42,614 bases of DNA from SIG575 sp045534165 (GCA_045534165.1 JAZSJD010000089.1:1-42614), one strand, 5' to 3'; counted from the stretch's first letter, positions 1 through 7,585 are shown. Notes: generated by a model not told the origin, from the sequence alone. Numbers and translations: made by a program.

Positions 1-59
1 GTGAATATCTTTTCTCTTATTCCTTGTGGGTACATTTTCATCCCTTTTATTCCTGACAT
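1..59 (-). CDS. Transposase OrfA, 5' fragment (IS3-like)
   Basis: Only the first 19 codons are in the window; the gene continues beyond the left edge. The start ATG is at 59-57, with GGAGG at 71-67 and a 7-base spacer, so translation initiation is well supported. The peptide begins MSGIKGMKMYPQGIREKIF, consistent with the N-terminus of an IS3-family OrfA, where a helix-turn-helix for binding the terminal repeats would follow. In that family OrfA and OrfB are usually joined by a -1 frameshift; this cannot be seen here. The fragment is too short to exclude another transposase family. Confidence 0.55.
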   Translation of the reverse strand, partial: MSGIKGMKMYPQGIREKIF

Positions 60-65
60 AACAAA

Positions 66-103
66 ACCTCCTATGGTAGTTCTTTAATTCTACCATAGGA
101 GGT
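66..103 (-). promoter_or_regulatory. Hairpin that sequesters the transposase ribosome site
   Basis: A perfect 14-bp stem (66-79 with 90-103, 10-base loop) sits directly before the transposase gene. On the minus strand the distal arm ends in GGAGGT, which is the Shine-Dalgarno site of that gene (71-67). RNA that enters from the upstream isomerase operon would contain both arms and should hide the ribosome site. RNA started inside the hairpin would leave it free. The plus strand also has seven T residues after the stem, so the structure could act as a terminator there, but no plus-strand gene precedes it. Confidence 0.7.
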
Positions 104-163
104 GCTTTTTTTCTATTGTCCGTTTTTACTGGACTTGTTCACAAAAAGATTCTGCATTTTTTA

Positions 164-784
164 TTAATCAAATAAAACTTTTTCAGTTTCAAGACATAAA
201 TAATGATATACAGGCAAATGTAGCTCCTGAATTTTATATGTTTCAGTTTCAGGTACTTTTATCACACAGTCTGCAAAATCATCAACAAGAGATTTTTTTG
301 CACCTGTCAGGCATAAGGATTTTATACCTAATGCTTTTGCGACTTTAACTGCATTGACGACATTTTTTGAGTTTCCTGACGTTGAAATACCAATAAGTAA
401 ATCTTCTTTTTTTGCTGATGCATACAACAATTGTGCATATACCATATCAGCATTTACGTCGTTATTGTATGCTGTCATCACACCGGTTTGTGAAGAAAGA
501 GAAAATGCCGGTATTCCCCTTTGCAGACAGTTTTTAAAACCTTCTGATTCTTCACCAAGCAAATCGTCAAGCTTTTTCTTATCGCTTTCAGGAATTTCAC
601 GTTTAAGCACAAAGCTTTTCATTAATTCCCCCACTATATGTTCACTGTCGGCACAACTGCCACCATTACCGCAAACAAGAATTTTTCCGCCATTATTATA
701 AGTGTGGCACATCATCTGAACAGCTTTTTCCATACTTTCGCGACAGGATTTCAAACAAACATATCTTTCAAAAATATCGCTCAT
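164..784 (-). CDS. SIS-domain sugar-phosphate isomerase (GmhA/phosphoheptose isomerase-like)
   Basis: A cytosolic SIS-fold protein of about 206 residues related to sedoheptulose-7-phosphate isomerase (GmhA) and DiaA. It shows the N-terminal phosphosugar-binding motif CGNGGSCADSEH near residue 40, the second motif GISTSGNSKNV near 135, and a C-terminal QELHLPVYH segment matching the GmhA region that carries a catalytic histidine. About 20 extra residues follow the first motif compared with E. coli GmhA. I place the start at 784 (MSDIFERY) because AGGA at 797-794 lies 9-10 bases before it; an in-frame ATG at 793 touches that ribosome site. The gene follows a lipoprotein gene by 14 bases and is probably in its operon. 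No heptose kinase or transferase is nearby, so the true substrate is unknown. Confidence 0.8.
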   Translation of the reverse strand: MSDIFERYVCLKSCRESMEKAVQMMCHTYNNGGKILVCGNGGSCADSEHIVGELMKSFVLKREIPESDKKKLDDLLGEESEGFKNCLQRGIPAFSLSSQTGVMTAYNNDVNADMVYAQLLYASAKKEDLLIGISTSGNSKNVVNAVKVAKALGIKSLCLTGAKKSLVDDFADCVIKVPETETYKIQELHLPVYHYLCLETEKVLFD

Positions 785-798
785 ACCTATCATTCCTA

Positions 799-1689
799 TT
801 AAAATCCACCATTGAGAGTAACACTATAATCAATTACTGCACCTGCATCGTTAAGAACGAAACCTTCAATATATAAATTATCAACTTCAGGGGTGCAGAC
901 ATATGTCCAGGTGCCTTTTTCAACAAAACCATCTTTGTTAATCTTCACTCTGAGTACAGCTTCAGTATAACGGATTTTAATATCAGCTTCTTTATATCTT
1001 ACATCAAATGCTGAAAATTGCTCTGCAACTTCAGCAACACCATTAACAACACTTATACCATGACCAACGGTACCTTCAAATGTTTTACCGTAAACGCCAT
1101 CAACCTGGTCTTTCATTTTCATCTCAACAACTGTATAATCACCGCTTTTGTAAGCTTTTACTGATTTACAGTCAGATGCTGATAAATCCCAATGGCCACC
1201 GGTAATTCCCGCTACGTCAATTGCGTTGAGTTTCATAACACCTCTGATAATAGACTCAGCGATTGAAAGGAAAGTACTATTAACGCCTTCAGCTTTAAGA
1301 GAATCTTTTCTCATAATCATTGTTTGTTTGGACGTAACACCGGAAGATTTTTTACATGCTTTTTTATAAAAATCTACGATTTGTTCATTTGTCCATTTTG
1401 AAGGGTCTGAACTTACAGTATTGTTTTGAGAAGTTGTTAAAGAGTTGTCTGCAGTTGTTTTTTCAGGCGAAGTAACTTCCACAACTTCAGTAACAATTTC
1501 AGTTTCGCCCTCATCATTTGTTACAACCTCAGTGATAATTTCAGTAACAATCTCAGTAACTTCATCTTTGTTGCCAGCAACATCTTCAACCGTTGTATTT
1601 GTGGTTTCTTCTTCTTTTTTGGAATTACTGCAAGACACAAGTAAAAACACAAAAGAAAGTGCTAATAAAACTGCAATAACTTTTCTCAT
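799..1689 (-). CDS. Lipoprotein with Thr/Glu/Val-rich linker, unknown function
   Basis: A 296-residue predicted lipoprotein. The signal peptide ends in a lipobox (LVSC, cysteine at residue 20), so the mature protein should be anchored to the outer face of the membrane. Residues about 25-95 form a low-complexity linker with repeated EIVTE and EVVT units, a typical wall-spanning spacer. The C-terminal 200 residues look globular and begin with a helical segment (NEQIVDFYKKA), followed by mixed beta-strand sequence. I do not recognise the domain. It has its own promoter and is followed by the isomerase gene. The ribosome site AGGAGA precedes the ATG by 7 bases. Confidence 0.75.
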   Translation of the reverse strand: MRKVIAVLLALSFVFLLVSCSNSKKEEETTNTTVEDVAGNKDEVTEIVTEIITEVVTNDEGETEIVTEVVEVTSPEKTTADNSLTTSQNNTVSSDPSKWTNEQIVDFYKKACKKSSGVTSKQTMIMRKDSLKAEGVNSTFLSIAESIIRGVMKLNAIDVAGITGGHWDLSASDCKSVKAYKSGDYTVVEMKMKDQVDGVYGKTFEGTVGHGISVVNGVAEVAEQFSAFDVRYKEADIKIRYTEAVLRVKINKDGFVEKGTWTYVCTPEVDNLYIEGFVLNDAGAVIDYSVTLNGGF

Positions 1690-1719
1690 TTAAACTCTCC
1701 TAAATAAAATGTTATCATA

Positions 1720-1748
1720 AATTTACTATATATTTTTTTAATTGTCAA
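1720..1748 (-). promoter_or_regulatory. Sigma-A-type promoter for the lipoprotein-isomerase operon
   Basis: On the minus strand, TTGACA (1748-1743) and TAAATT (1725-1720) are separated by exactly 17 bases. It lies 31 bases before the lipoprotein start codon and inside a short gap rich in A and T after the XRE regulator gene, so the two operons can be transcribed separately. Confidence 0.75.
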
Positions 1749-1766
1749 TGTAAAAAAAATTAAGAA

Positions 1767-2186
1767 TTATTCATCCGGTAAAGCGCAAATCACATCAAGA
1801 TATGCGTCCATAATTTTATTCAAAAATTCTGTCTGTTCCTCTTTCGGTAAACATCTTACATATTTTATAAGAATTGTTTCTTCCCCGGACAATACAATTT
1901 TTTCACGTTTCTGATCTACATTATATTCAACCTCAGGTGCACTCAAAAGGTTAACCGCCTCTTTTTGAGCCTCTTTTTTCGGCTCACAGCACACCTCTTT
2001 AGGTTCTTTTTTTTCATAAACTTTAAATAAATTAATAAAGTTTTCAATTACATCATAAGTCGGAACAGATTTACCTTGCTCATACGAAGCATACACAGTT
2101 CGTGTAACATTTAAAAAATCAGCAACTTGCTCCTGAGTCAAACCAATGTATTCACGGCGTACTCTTATCTTATCACCAATCGTCAT
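1767..2186 (-). CDS. XRE-family DNA-binding regulator
   Basis: A 139-residue protein with an N-terminal Cro/C1-type helix-turn-helix (residues about 4-57): the motif LTQEQVADFLNVTRTVYASY covers helices 2 and 3, and SVPTYDVI follows in the usual place. The remaining 80 residues are a charged linker with a CC pair followed by an acidic helical tail; I recognise no ligand domain. The ATG overlaps the stop of the upstream membrane-protein gene (ATGA), with AAGGAG 8 bases before it, so the two are translationally coupled and may act together. The regulated promoter cannot be read from sequence. The adjacent lipoprotein promoter at 1720-1748 is a possible target. Confidence 0.85.
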   Translation of the reverse strand: MTIGDKIRVRREYIGLTQEQVADFLNVTRTVYASYEQGKSVPTYDVIENFINLFKVYEKKEPKEVCCEPKKEAQKEAVNLLSAPEVEYNVDQKREKIVLSGEETILIKYVRCLPKEEQTEFLNKIMDAYLDVICALPDE

Positions 2187-2824
2187 TTGTTTTCTCTCCT
2201 TTTCAATTTACCGTTTTTGGTAAATGCAAGAATAAACATTGATACAATAGCACCAAAAGTTCCATTAATCAAATCCCACATTGTATCAGTAAGACCTGCT
2301 TCTGTAAAATAATATGAACGTTGCATAACCATACCATACAAACGATCCATAGTAAATTCATATATTTCCCATGCTACCAACATAGAAAGTGCACTTGTGA
2401 AAGAAAACAAAGCACGTGCTGCCGGACCTGTCTCCCTACCATTGCCATTCACAAGCGGAATAAATTCAAACATAAAGCTTTGCGCTAAAACGCCTGCAAA
2501 AATATGAAGTATAATATCCATAAATTCAAGGTCAGTATGAACATTAAGTGATGTGCCAATTACACATCCGACACAAATGAAAACATTTAATTCCGTTTGT
2601 AAATAATAAGGCACTTTTGTTATAAACGACTTGCCTCCCCACATCTGAAACATATCCCACAGATGTGTAAAAGCAATTGCAAATAATGCCTGCAAAAACT
2701 GAACCGTGTTGCCAAGCTGAAATTCAACAATACCCCAGATAAGAAGTGCTACACGACAGAAAATCCATATTGCAGAATGAATCCTGGGTTTTCTGGGAAT
2801 TGAATTGCTGTTACGAATTGACAT
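2183..2824 (-). CDS. YjdF/DUF2238-like integral membrane protein
   Basis: A 213-residue membrane protein with about five or six hydrophobic segments. The C-terminal part contains AWEIYEFTMDRLYG and, after about 15 residues, DTMWDLINGTFGAIV. This spaced pair of conserved acidic motifs inside the membrane is what I associate with the YjdF/DUF2238 family, whose function is unknown. The gene is 12 bases downstream of the dnaI-like gene and overlaps the XRE regulator gene by four bases, so it is the third member of the operon. A substrate or partner cannot be inferred from sequence alone. The family assignment rests on motif memory. Confidence 0.65.
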   Translation of the reverse strand: MSIRNSNSIPRKPRIHSAIWIFCRVALLIWGIVEFQLGNTVQFLQALFAIAFTHLWDMFQMWGGKSFITKVPYYLQTELNVFICVGCVIGTSLNVHTDLEFMDIILHIFAGVLAQSFMFEFIPLVNGNGRETGPAARALFSFTSALSMLVAWEIYEFTMDRLYGMVMQRSYYFTEAGLTDTMWDLINGTFGAIVSMFILAFTKNGKLKRRENK

Positions 2825-2836
2825 AGAAATTTTCCT

Positions 2837-3808
2837 TTACTTTTTAAGTACTCTTACATCTTTACCTGCGAAAGCCATCATATCGAAACTTCCGAGTATT
2901 CTTGATGCTATACGTTGAGTATATTTATCCTCAATTTCTTTGATTGTAAGATTAGTACTGATAATTGTGGGTTTTGACATCAATAATCTTGTGTTCAAAA
3001 TATTATAAATTGCCGAAACTGTAAATTGTGTTGAAAATTCTGCTCCTAAATCATCAATAATCAGCAAATCACAGTCCTGAATTGACTGTTCAACACCCAC
3101 CTGAATGCCTCTACCGAATTTTTCGTTTTCCAGATTAGTGAGCAAATTCTGCGCTGAACCATAAATTACAGTGTATCCTTTTTTGGCAACTTCACCTGCA
3201 ATAGCCAAAGATAAATGTGTTTTTCCCAATCCGGTGTTACCGTACATTAAGATGTTTCCTGATGATTTATTAAAGTCATCAGCATAATTTGTGCAATAAT
3301 CAAAATTATTCTTCATCCTGTTTCTGGGTACAATACCATTCTCATCATAGAAATCAGGATAATAATCTAATGAAAAATTATCAAACCTGAATTTTTCGAG
3401 GGGAACTCTGTCGCACAGACTGTCATATGTAATCTGGCGGATTGAATTTTTAAAACAATCGCACATTTTACCGTCAACAAAACCGATATCATCACATTTT
3501 TTACATACATAATGTTCTTTCAAATAATCCTCAGGCAGACCGGCACTTTTCAAAGTTTTTTTGATTGTTTCTTGCGCCTCAAGGTTTTGTTTTGAAATTT
3601 CATTTATAAAATCCTGAGCATTTCCGCCAAGACCAAGTGCCTTAACGCATTCAGATGCTGTTTCAGCCATAATTCTGTATGCTTTAGCTATTTCAGGGAA
3701 ACGAGCTTTGCATTCTTCACGTCTTTGAAGAGCAAGTCGTTGGGCATCGGAACGTCTGTTATCAATCAAAGATTTAGCTTTATTATAAACATCTCTGTTA
3801 ATCTGCAT
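2837..3808 (-). CDS. DnaI/DnaC-type replicative helicase loader ATPase
   Basis: A 323-residue AAA+ ATPase of the DnaC/DnaI/IstB type, expected to load the replicative helicase during chromosome initiation. Residues about 100-117 form a small zinc-binding knuckle (CKKCDDIGFVDGKMCDC), as in DnaI. The Walker A motif GNTGLGKTHL is near residue 190, Walker B LLIIDDLGAEF near 250 and a sensor-1-type STNL near 285. A coiled N-terminal region should bind the helicase. Its ATG shares one base with the stop of the preceding DnaB/DnaD-like gene (TAATG), and the same dnaB-dnaI order is known from Bacillus subtilis. That neighbour argues for a chromosomal loader rather than an IS21 IstB protein. Confidence 0.88.
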   Translation of the reverse strand: MQINRDVYNKAKSLIDNRRSDAQRLALQRREECKARFPEIAKAYRIMAETASECVKALGLGGNAQDFINEISKQNLEAQETIKKTLKSAGLPEDYLKEHYVCKKCDDIGFVDGKMCDCFKNSIRQITYDSLCDRVPLEKFRFDNFSLDYYPDFYDENGIVPRNRMKNNFDYCTNYADDFNKSSGNILMYGNTGLGKTHLSLAIAGEVAKKGYTVIYGSAQNLLTNLENEKFGRGIQVGVEQSIQDCDLLIIDDLGAEFSTQFTVSAIYNILNTRLLMSKPTIISTNLTIKEIEDKYTQRIASRILGSFDMMAFAGKDVRVLKK

Positions 3809-4839
3809 TAATCGTTCCCGCCCTTTCTTTTATACACAAGTTCTTTCTGTTCATTTTGTTTCATAAATTCATCTATATCATATGAGGTCTGCCTTTTTTT
3901 AGAAGAAACATTTTTCACAGATGAAACCTGATTTTTCCTTTCCTGCTTTGCTCTTTCGACATCAGCCGGAGTTTTTAAGCCATCGTTAAACCAACTGACA
4001 AGAATTTTATCCATATACTGAAAACTCAGTTTCTGAATATTATCAGCAGTTTCTTCATATGCCAGATGAATCATATCCATAGAAAAATTATATTCATTTT
4101 TCCAACGATTAAGATATTTTCTTTGTACAGACGTGGGACGTGGATTAGAAACACCCGTTCTTAAACAAAACTCATTCCACATTCTATCAGCAGTTTTCAA
4201 TTCATTAATTTTTTCATCTGCTTTTTCAAGCGTATCAATTTCTTTACTTGACCAATCTTTAGCAATTTTCAGAAGATAATCATTTGAAATTTTCCCGATT
4301 GATGTGCAATATTCAATTATAGTAACTATCACTTCAACAGGCAAACCATAATCATCATGCATCATTAATAATATTGCTTGTCCTCTATCGCCAAGAGTTC
4401 TTCCCATTCGCATCTGGGCTTCCTGAAACAAAAATTTAATCTCAGCACTTTCCTCAGAACGTGTATAAATCTGTTCTCTTGAAGGTTTTATGTACTCAAT
4501 TTCTTCAATAGTTTTCTTTATTTCAACATTTTTTTCAGGTACTACAATTTCTTCTGAAAAAACAGTTTTTTCTTCAGCAATTTTAATTTCGTTAATATTT
4601 CCGTTTTTTATAAGTACTCCTGTTTCAGTCCAGAATGTCAATGCATCTGTACAATCAGCAGCAGAAACACCAATTTCCTTTGCCATATCATCGATTGTTT
4701 TTTCATCAGCAGAGTGGCGCATTAACCAGAGCAAAACTTTAAGCTGAACTGAACCTGCAAGACGGAGATATTTATCAACAACCTCGGCAGGCACAGCAAA
4801 AGAAGTATTCCATTTTAAAGGATTAATTATGTACTCCAT
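3808..4839 (-). CDS. DnaB/DnaD-family helicase loader with two DDBH2 domains
   Basis: A 343-residue primosome protein. Residues about 12-80 look like the winged-helix DDBH1 domain. Two helical DDBH2 (DnaB_2) domains follow, each ending in the YxxxIxxxW motif: YLLKIAKDW near residue 191 and YMDKILVSW near 281. One DDBH1 plus two DDBH2 domains is the arrangement of B. subtilis DnaB rather than DnaD, which has one. A charged linker of about 60 residues separates DDBH1 from the rest. With the adjacent DnaI-like ATPase it probably helps load the helicase at oriC or restart sites. GGGAGG precedes the ATG by 7 bases; the promoter is at 4873-4901. Confidence 0.85.
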   Translation of the reverse strand: MEYIINPLKWNTSFAVPAEVVDKYLRLAGSVQLKVLLWLMRHSADEKTIDDMAKEIGVSAADCTDALTFWTETGVLIKNGNINEIKIAEEKTVFSEEIVVPEKNVEIKKTIEEIEYIKPSREQIYTRSEESAEIKFLFQEAQMRMGRTLGDRGQAILLMMHDDYGLPVEVIVTIIEYCTSIGKISNDYLLKIAKDWSSKEIDTLEKADEKINELKTADRMWNEFCLRTGVSNPRPTSVQRKYLNRWKNEYNFSMDMIHLAYEETADNIQKLSFQYMDKILVSWFNDGLKTPADVERAKQERKNQVSSVKNVSSKKRQTSYDIDEFMKQNEQKELVYKRKGGND

Positions 4840-4872
4840 TACAAGTACCTCCCATCATCGCAGTCATAATAT

Positions 4873-4901
4873 ATTATACACTAAAAACCGATATCTTTCA
4901 A
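4873..4901 (-). promoter_or_regulatory. Sigma-A-type promoter for the helicase-loader operon
   Basis: Minus-strand TTGAAA (4901-4896) and a perfect TATAAT (4878-4873) are 17 bases apart. The site lies 33 bases before the start codon of the DnaB/DnaD-like gene and downstream of the ROK kinase terminator. Confidence 0.8.
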
Positions 4902-4922
4902 CAGTAAAAGAAAATTTATTTT

Positions 4923-4954
4923 AAAAAAGATGACAGGTGCTTTCACCTGTCATC
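4923..4954 (-). terminator. Rho-independent terminator after the ROK kinase gene
   Basis: A perfect 11-bp stem (4929-4939 with 4944-4954, four-base loop) is followed on the minus strand by six T residues. It begins four bases after the stop codon of the kinase gene. Confidence 0.9.
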
Positions 4955-4958
4955 TTCA

Positions 4959-5840
4959 TCAATGTTCGCTTGCTTTGTATGCAACACCAAGCATTCCTGC
5001 TGTGTTGCCAAGGTTTGAATTTACTATTTTAACATTTCTGAAACTTTTCATTAATCCTGATTGAATTCTTGTATTTATTGAATCAACAATATAGCTTTCA
5101 TTCATAATTCCACCACCTAAAACAATTAAAGATGGATTAAAAGTATAAACAATACTGATTAAACCTATAACAATTTCGTCTATCCAGGAATCAATTTCAG
5201 CTTTAATAATCGGATTATTAAAATTTTCTTCTTCAAAAATTTTAACACCATCCAGCGGTAATCCGGAAATTTCATTCACACGATTCACAAGAGCTTTTGC
5301 TGATGCATAACATTCATAACAACCTTTGCCACCACAAGTACAGTTTTTACCGTCTGCATGGGTTATAATATGGCCTAATTCCCCTGCTGAACAAAAAGAT
5401 CCTTTATAAAGATTTCCGTTTAACCAGATTGCACCGCCAATACCTGTGCCATATGTTAAACAAATAAAATCATTGTAACCTTTTGCTTTACCGAAAAATG
5501 CTTCGCCAAGAGCAGCAGAATTAACATCATTTTCAACATAGGTAAGAACACCTGTTGCTTCTTCAACCATTTCCTTTATTTTTACATCGGTGTAACCCGG
5601 AATGGTTTCAGTTGCAAAAACTATTGTTCCTGTTTCACTATCGACCTGCCCTGCTGTTGAAATAGCAACACGGTCAATGTCTTTATGTTGTTTTACAATT
5701 TCTATTACTTTTTCAATAAGTTTTCTTCCACCTTCACTTGCATCGGTAGGGATTTTCGTTGAATCAGTAAGATCGAAATTTTCATCGCATAAAGCATATT
5801 TTATAAATGTTCCGCCAATATCAAAAGTAATTATTTTCAT
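4959..5840 (-). CDS. ROK-family sugar kinase (probable N-acetylmannosamine kinase)
   Basis: A 293-residue cytosolic ROK kinase. The N-terminal phosphate-binding loop is DIGGTFIKYAL (residues 6-16). VENDVNSAALGEA (about 101-113) supplies the conserved Asp of the sugar site, and TYGTGIGGAI follows. The ROK zinc signature CTCGGKGCYECYAS is near residue 170, preceded by GELGH with the metal-binding histidine. Its ATG shares one base with the stop of the ManNAc-6-P epimerase gene (TAATG). That coupling suggests it phosphorylates N-acetylmannosamine, as NanK does, and passes the product to the epimerase. ROK substrates are hard to predict, and glucose or another sugar is possible. Confidence 0.82.
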   Translation of the reverse strand: MKIITFDIGGTFIKYALCDENFDLTDSTKIPTDASEGGRKLIEKVIEIVKQHKDIDRVAISTAGQVDSETGTIVFATETIPGYTDVKIKEMVEEATGVLTYVENDVNSAALGEAFFGKAKGYNDFICLTYGTGIGGAIWLNGNLYKGSFCSAGELGHIITHADGKNCTCGGKGCYECYASAKALVNRVNEISGLPLDGVKIFEEENFNNPIIKAEIDSWIDEIVIGLISIVYTFNPSLIVLGGGIMNESYIVDSINTRIQSGLMKSFRNVKIVNSNLGNTAGMLGVAYKASEH

Positions 5841-6535
5841 TATACTTCCTCTAAAGCTTTAACAAAGCGTTTTGTTATATCCATCGGTCTGGTGATTGCT
5901 GTGCCGCAAACAGCACTGAATGCGCCTGCGTTATAGACATTCACAAGGTCTTCAGGAACCCATATACCACCTTCAGCAATAACCGGTGTATGAAGTTCTT
6001 TTACATATCTTTCGATAAGCTCAACATCAGGTAATTTTCTACCTTTTGTGTATGGCGTATACCCTGCCATTGTTGTACCTATAAGGTCAATACCAAGTTC
6101 TTCTGCGAGTTTGCCTTCTTCAAAACATGAAGTATCAGCCATAAACAACTGATTCGGATATTTTGCTCTGACTTCTTTAAAAAATTCTGTAAAAGTAACT
6201 CCGTCAGGTCTTAATCTGTCGGTTGCATCAACTGCAATAATTTCACAACTTGCTTCAACAAGTTCGTCTACTTCTTTCATTGTAGGTGTTATATAAACAT
6301 CACAGTTTTCATAATCCTTTTTAATTATACCAATAACAGGTAAATCAACTTTTTCTTTGATTGCTTTAATATCAACAACGGTGTTTGCTCTTATGCCGAC
6401 AGCACCGCCAAGATATGCAGCCCAAGCCATTTTTGACATAATATAGCTATCATATAATGGTTCAGTGGGTAATGCCTGACAAGACACAATAAGCCCGCCT
6501 TTAATTTTTTCGAGAATTTCTTTATTAGTTATCAT
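5840..6535 (-). CDS. nanE: N-acetylmannosamine-6-phosphate 2-epimerase
   Basis: A TIM-barrel enzyme (about 231 residues) that converts ManNAc-6-P to GlcNAc-6-P in sialic acid and ManNAc use. Recognised by GGLIVSCQALPTEPL near the N-terminus, GAVGIRAN, the catalytic lysine region VIGIIKKDY, IAVDATDR, GTTMAGYT and AEGGIWVPED. These give the full set of barrel strands at the expected length. I prefer the ATG at 6535 (MITNKEIL) because GGTGAT lies just before it; an in-frame ATG at 6547 is the alternative. The gene is immediately downstream of the tsf terminator with no clear promoter of its own, so it may depend on readthrough. No sialic acid lyase (nanA) or transporter is in the window. Confidence 0.9.
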   Translation of the reverse strand: MITNKEILEKIKGGLIVSCQALPTEPLYDSYIMSKMAWAAYLGGAVGIRANTVVDIKAIKEKVDLPVIGIIKKDYENCDVYITPTMKEVDELVEASCEIIAVDATDRLRPDGVTFTEFFKEVRAKYPNQLFMADTSCFEEGKLAEELGIDLIGTTMAGYTPYTKGRKLPDVELIERYVKELHTPVIAEGGIWVPEDLVNVYNAGAFSAVCGTAITRPMDITKRFVKALEEV

Positions 6536-6550
6536 ATCAATCACCATCCG

Positions 6551-6584
6551 ATTAAAATAAAACCCCCGACAAAGCCGAGGGTTT
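6551..6584 (-). terminator. Rho-independent terminator after tsf
   Basis: The minus-strand RNA can form an 11-bp stem (6574-6584 with 6560-6570) with two G-U pairs and a three-base loop, followed by a T-rich tail. It separates tsf from nanE by only a few bases, so leakage through it would feed nanE. Confidence 0.8.
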
Positions 6585-6603
6585 GTATTATGATAAATAT
6601 AAA

Positions 6604-7527
6604 TTACATCATGCTTGCAACTTCATCAGCGAAGTTGTCTTCTCTCTTCTGGATGCCTTCGCCCTTTTCAAAACGAACAAAGCTTGTCATTTTGATTTCA
6701 GCGCCGAGAGCTTTAGCAACTGAAGCAACGTAGCCTGAAACGTTACCATCAAAGAGGTCTGAACGAACGAAATCCTGGTTAACAAGGCAGTTTTCTTTAT
6801 AGAATTTGCCGATTTTACCTTCAACGATTTTTGCAAGAACCTGTTCGGGTTTGTTAGCCATTTTAGGATCTTCTTTCATCTGTGCAATAAGGATGCCTTT
6901 TTCTTTTTCAAGAACTTCAGCAGGAACAGCTGCATCATCAAGATATGCAGGATTCATAGCTGCAACCTGCATAGCAACGTTTTTACCCATAGCTGCGAAT
7001 TCATCTTTAGCAGCTGTTGCATCGTCTGTATCAAAAGCAACGATAACACCAACAGAACCGCCTGCATGGATGTAAGTAGCTGTATGACCTTCAACGATAG
7101 CAAATCTACGAACTTTCATATTTTCACGAAGAGCAAGGAATACTTCCTGAACTTCTTCTTCAACTGTTTTGTCAGAACCAACTGCTTTTGTTGCAAGAAG
7201 TGCATCAACATCAGCGGGTTTAGCAACAGCAACTGTTTCAACAACAGTTTTTGCAAGAGCAATAAAGGGAGCACCTTTAGCAACGAAGTCTGTTTCACAG
7301 TTGATTTCAACAAGAGCACCTGTTGTTGCATCACTGTAAGCAGCAACTGTACCTTCAGCAGCAACACGGCTTGCTTTTTTAGCAGCGGCAGCGAGACCTT
7401 TTTCTCTGAGGAAGTCTACTGCCTTATCCATATCTCCGTCTGTTTCAACGAGAGCTTTTTTACAATCCATCATACCTGCGCCTGTTTTTTCACGAAGAGC
7501 CTGTACGTCTTTAGCTGTAAATGCCAT
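6604..7527 (-). CDS. tsf: Translation elongation factor Ts
   Basis: A 307-residue EF-Ts, the nucleotide exchange factor that regenerates EF-Tu-GTP. The N-terminal UBA-like segment contains LREKTGAGMMDCKKAL, the family signature. The second signature lies near residue 75, where EINCETDFVA is typical. Two dimerisation-type core subdomains follow, and the length is normal for Firmicutes. It has a strong AGGAGG ribosome site, lies about 80 bases behind rpsB as in most bacteria, and is followed by a terminator. The large antisense frame over it is a shadow. Confidence 0.97.
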   Translation of the reverse strand: MAFTAKDVQALREKTGAGMMDCKKALVETDGDMDKAVDFLREKGLAAAAKKASRVAAEGTVAAYSDATTGALVEINCETDFVAKGAPFIALAKTVVETVAVAKPADVDALLATKAVGSDKTVEEEVQEVFLALRENMKVRRFAIVEGHTATYIHAGGSVGVIVAFDTDDATAAKDEFAAMGKNVAMQVAAMNPAYLDDAAVPAEVLEKEKGILIAQMKEDPKMANKPEQVLAKIVEGKIGKFYKENCLVNQDFVRSDLFDGNVSGYVASVAKALGAEIKMTSFVRFEKGEGIQKREDNFADEVASMM

Positions 7528-7562
7528 AATAAATTCCTCCTATATTTTAGATAATCATAATA

Positions 7563-7585
7563 CTGCCCGAAAGAGCTTCGGGCAG
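7563..7585 (-). promoter_or_regulatory. Hairpin between rpsB and tsf
   Basis: A perfect 9-bp GC-rich stem (7563-7571 with 7577-7585, five-base loop) lies between the two genes. It lacks a T tract in the minus-strand direction, so it is more likely a partial attenuator or RNA processing site that sets the rpsB to tsf ratio than a full terminator. Confidence 0.55.

Larger units (their letters stand above)
1..143 (-). mobile_element. Partial IS3-like insertion sequence (one end and start of orfA)
   Basis: Three things point to the end of an insertion sequence running off the left edge. First, an open frame starts at 59 with residues MSGIKGMK, which I recall as a common start of IS3-family OrfA transposases. 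Second, read on the minus strand the stretch from about 143 or 141 begins TGTGAACAAGTCC and ends in CGGACA near 116, the TG...CGGACA layout of many IS3-family terminal repeats. Third, a 14-bp perfect hairpin lies between that end and the gene. The boundary is set only by the TG dinucleotide (141 or 143). The other end is outside the window, so the target duplication cannot be checked. The family call is from memory of the motif, not a search. Confidence 0.6.

Noticed and set aside
66..112. Plus-strand Rho-independent terminator
   Set aside because: The stem and T7 tail fit, but no plus-strand gene precedes it within the window. The stem also contains the ribosome site of the minus-strand transposase, so I describe it as a regulatory hairpin.
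1494..1570. DNA repeat in the lipoprotein gene
   Set aside because: The repeated units encode the EIVTE/EVVT linker. They are degenerate and in frame, so they are a protein low-complexity stretch, not a mobile or regulatory repeat.
7066..7554. 162-residue plus-strand frame over tsf
   Set aside because: It is the antisense shadow of tsf, rich in Cys, Phe and Ser from reversed codons, with no ribosome site or promoter.
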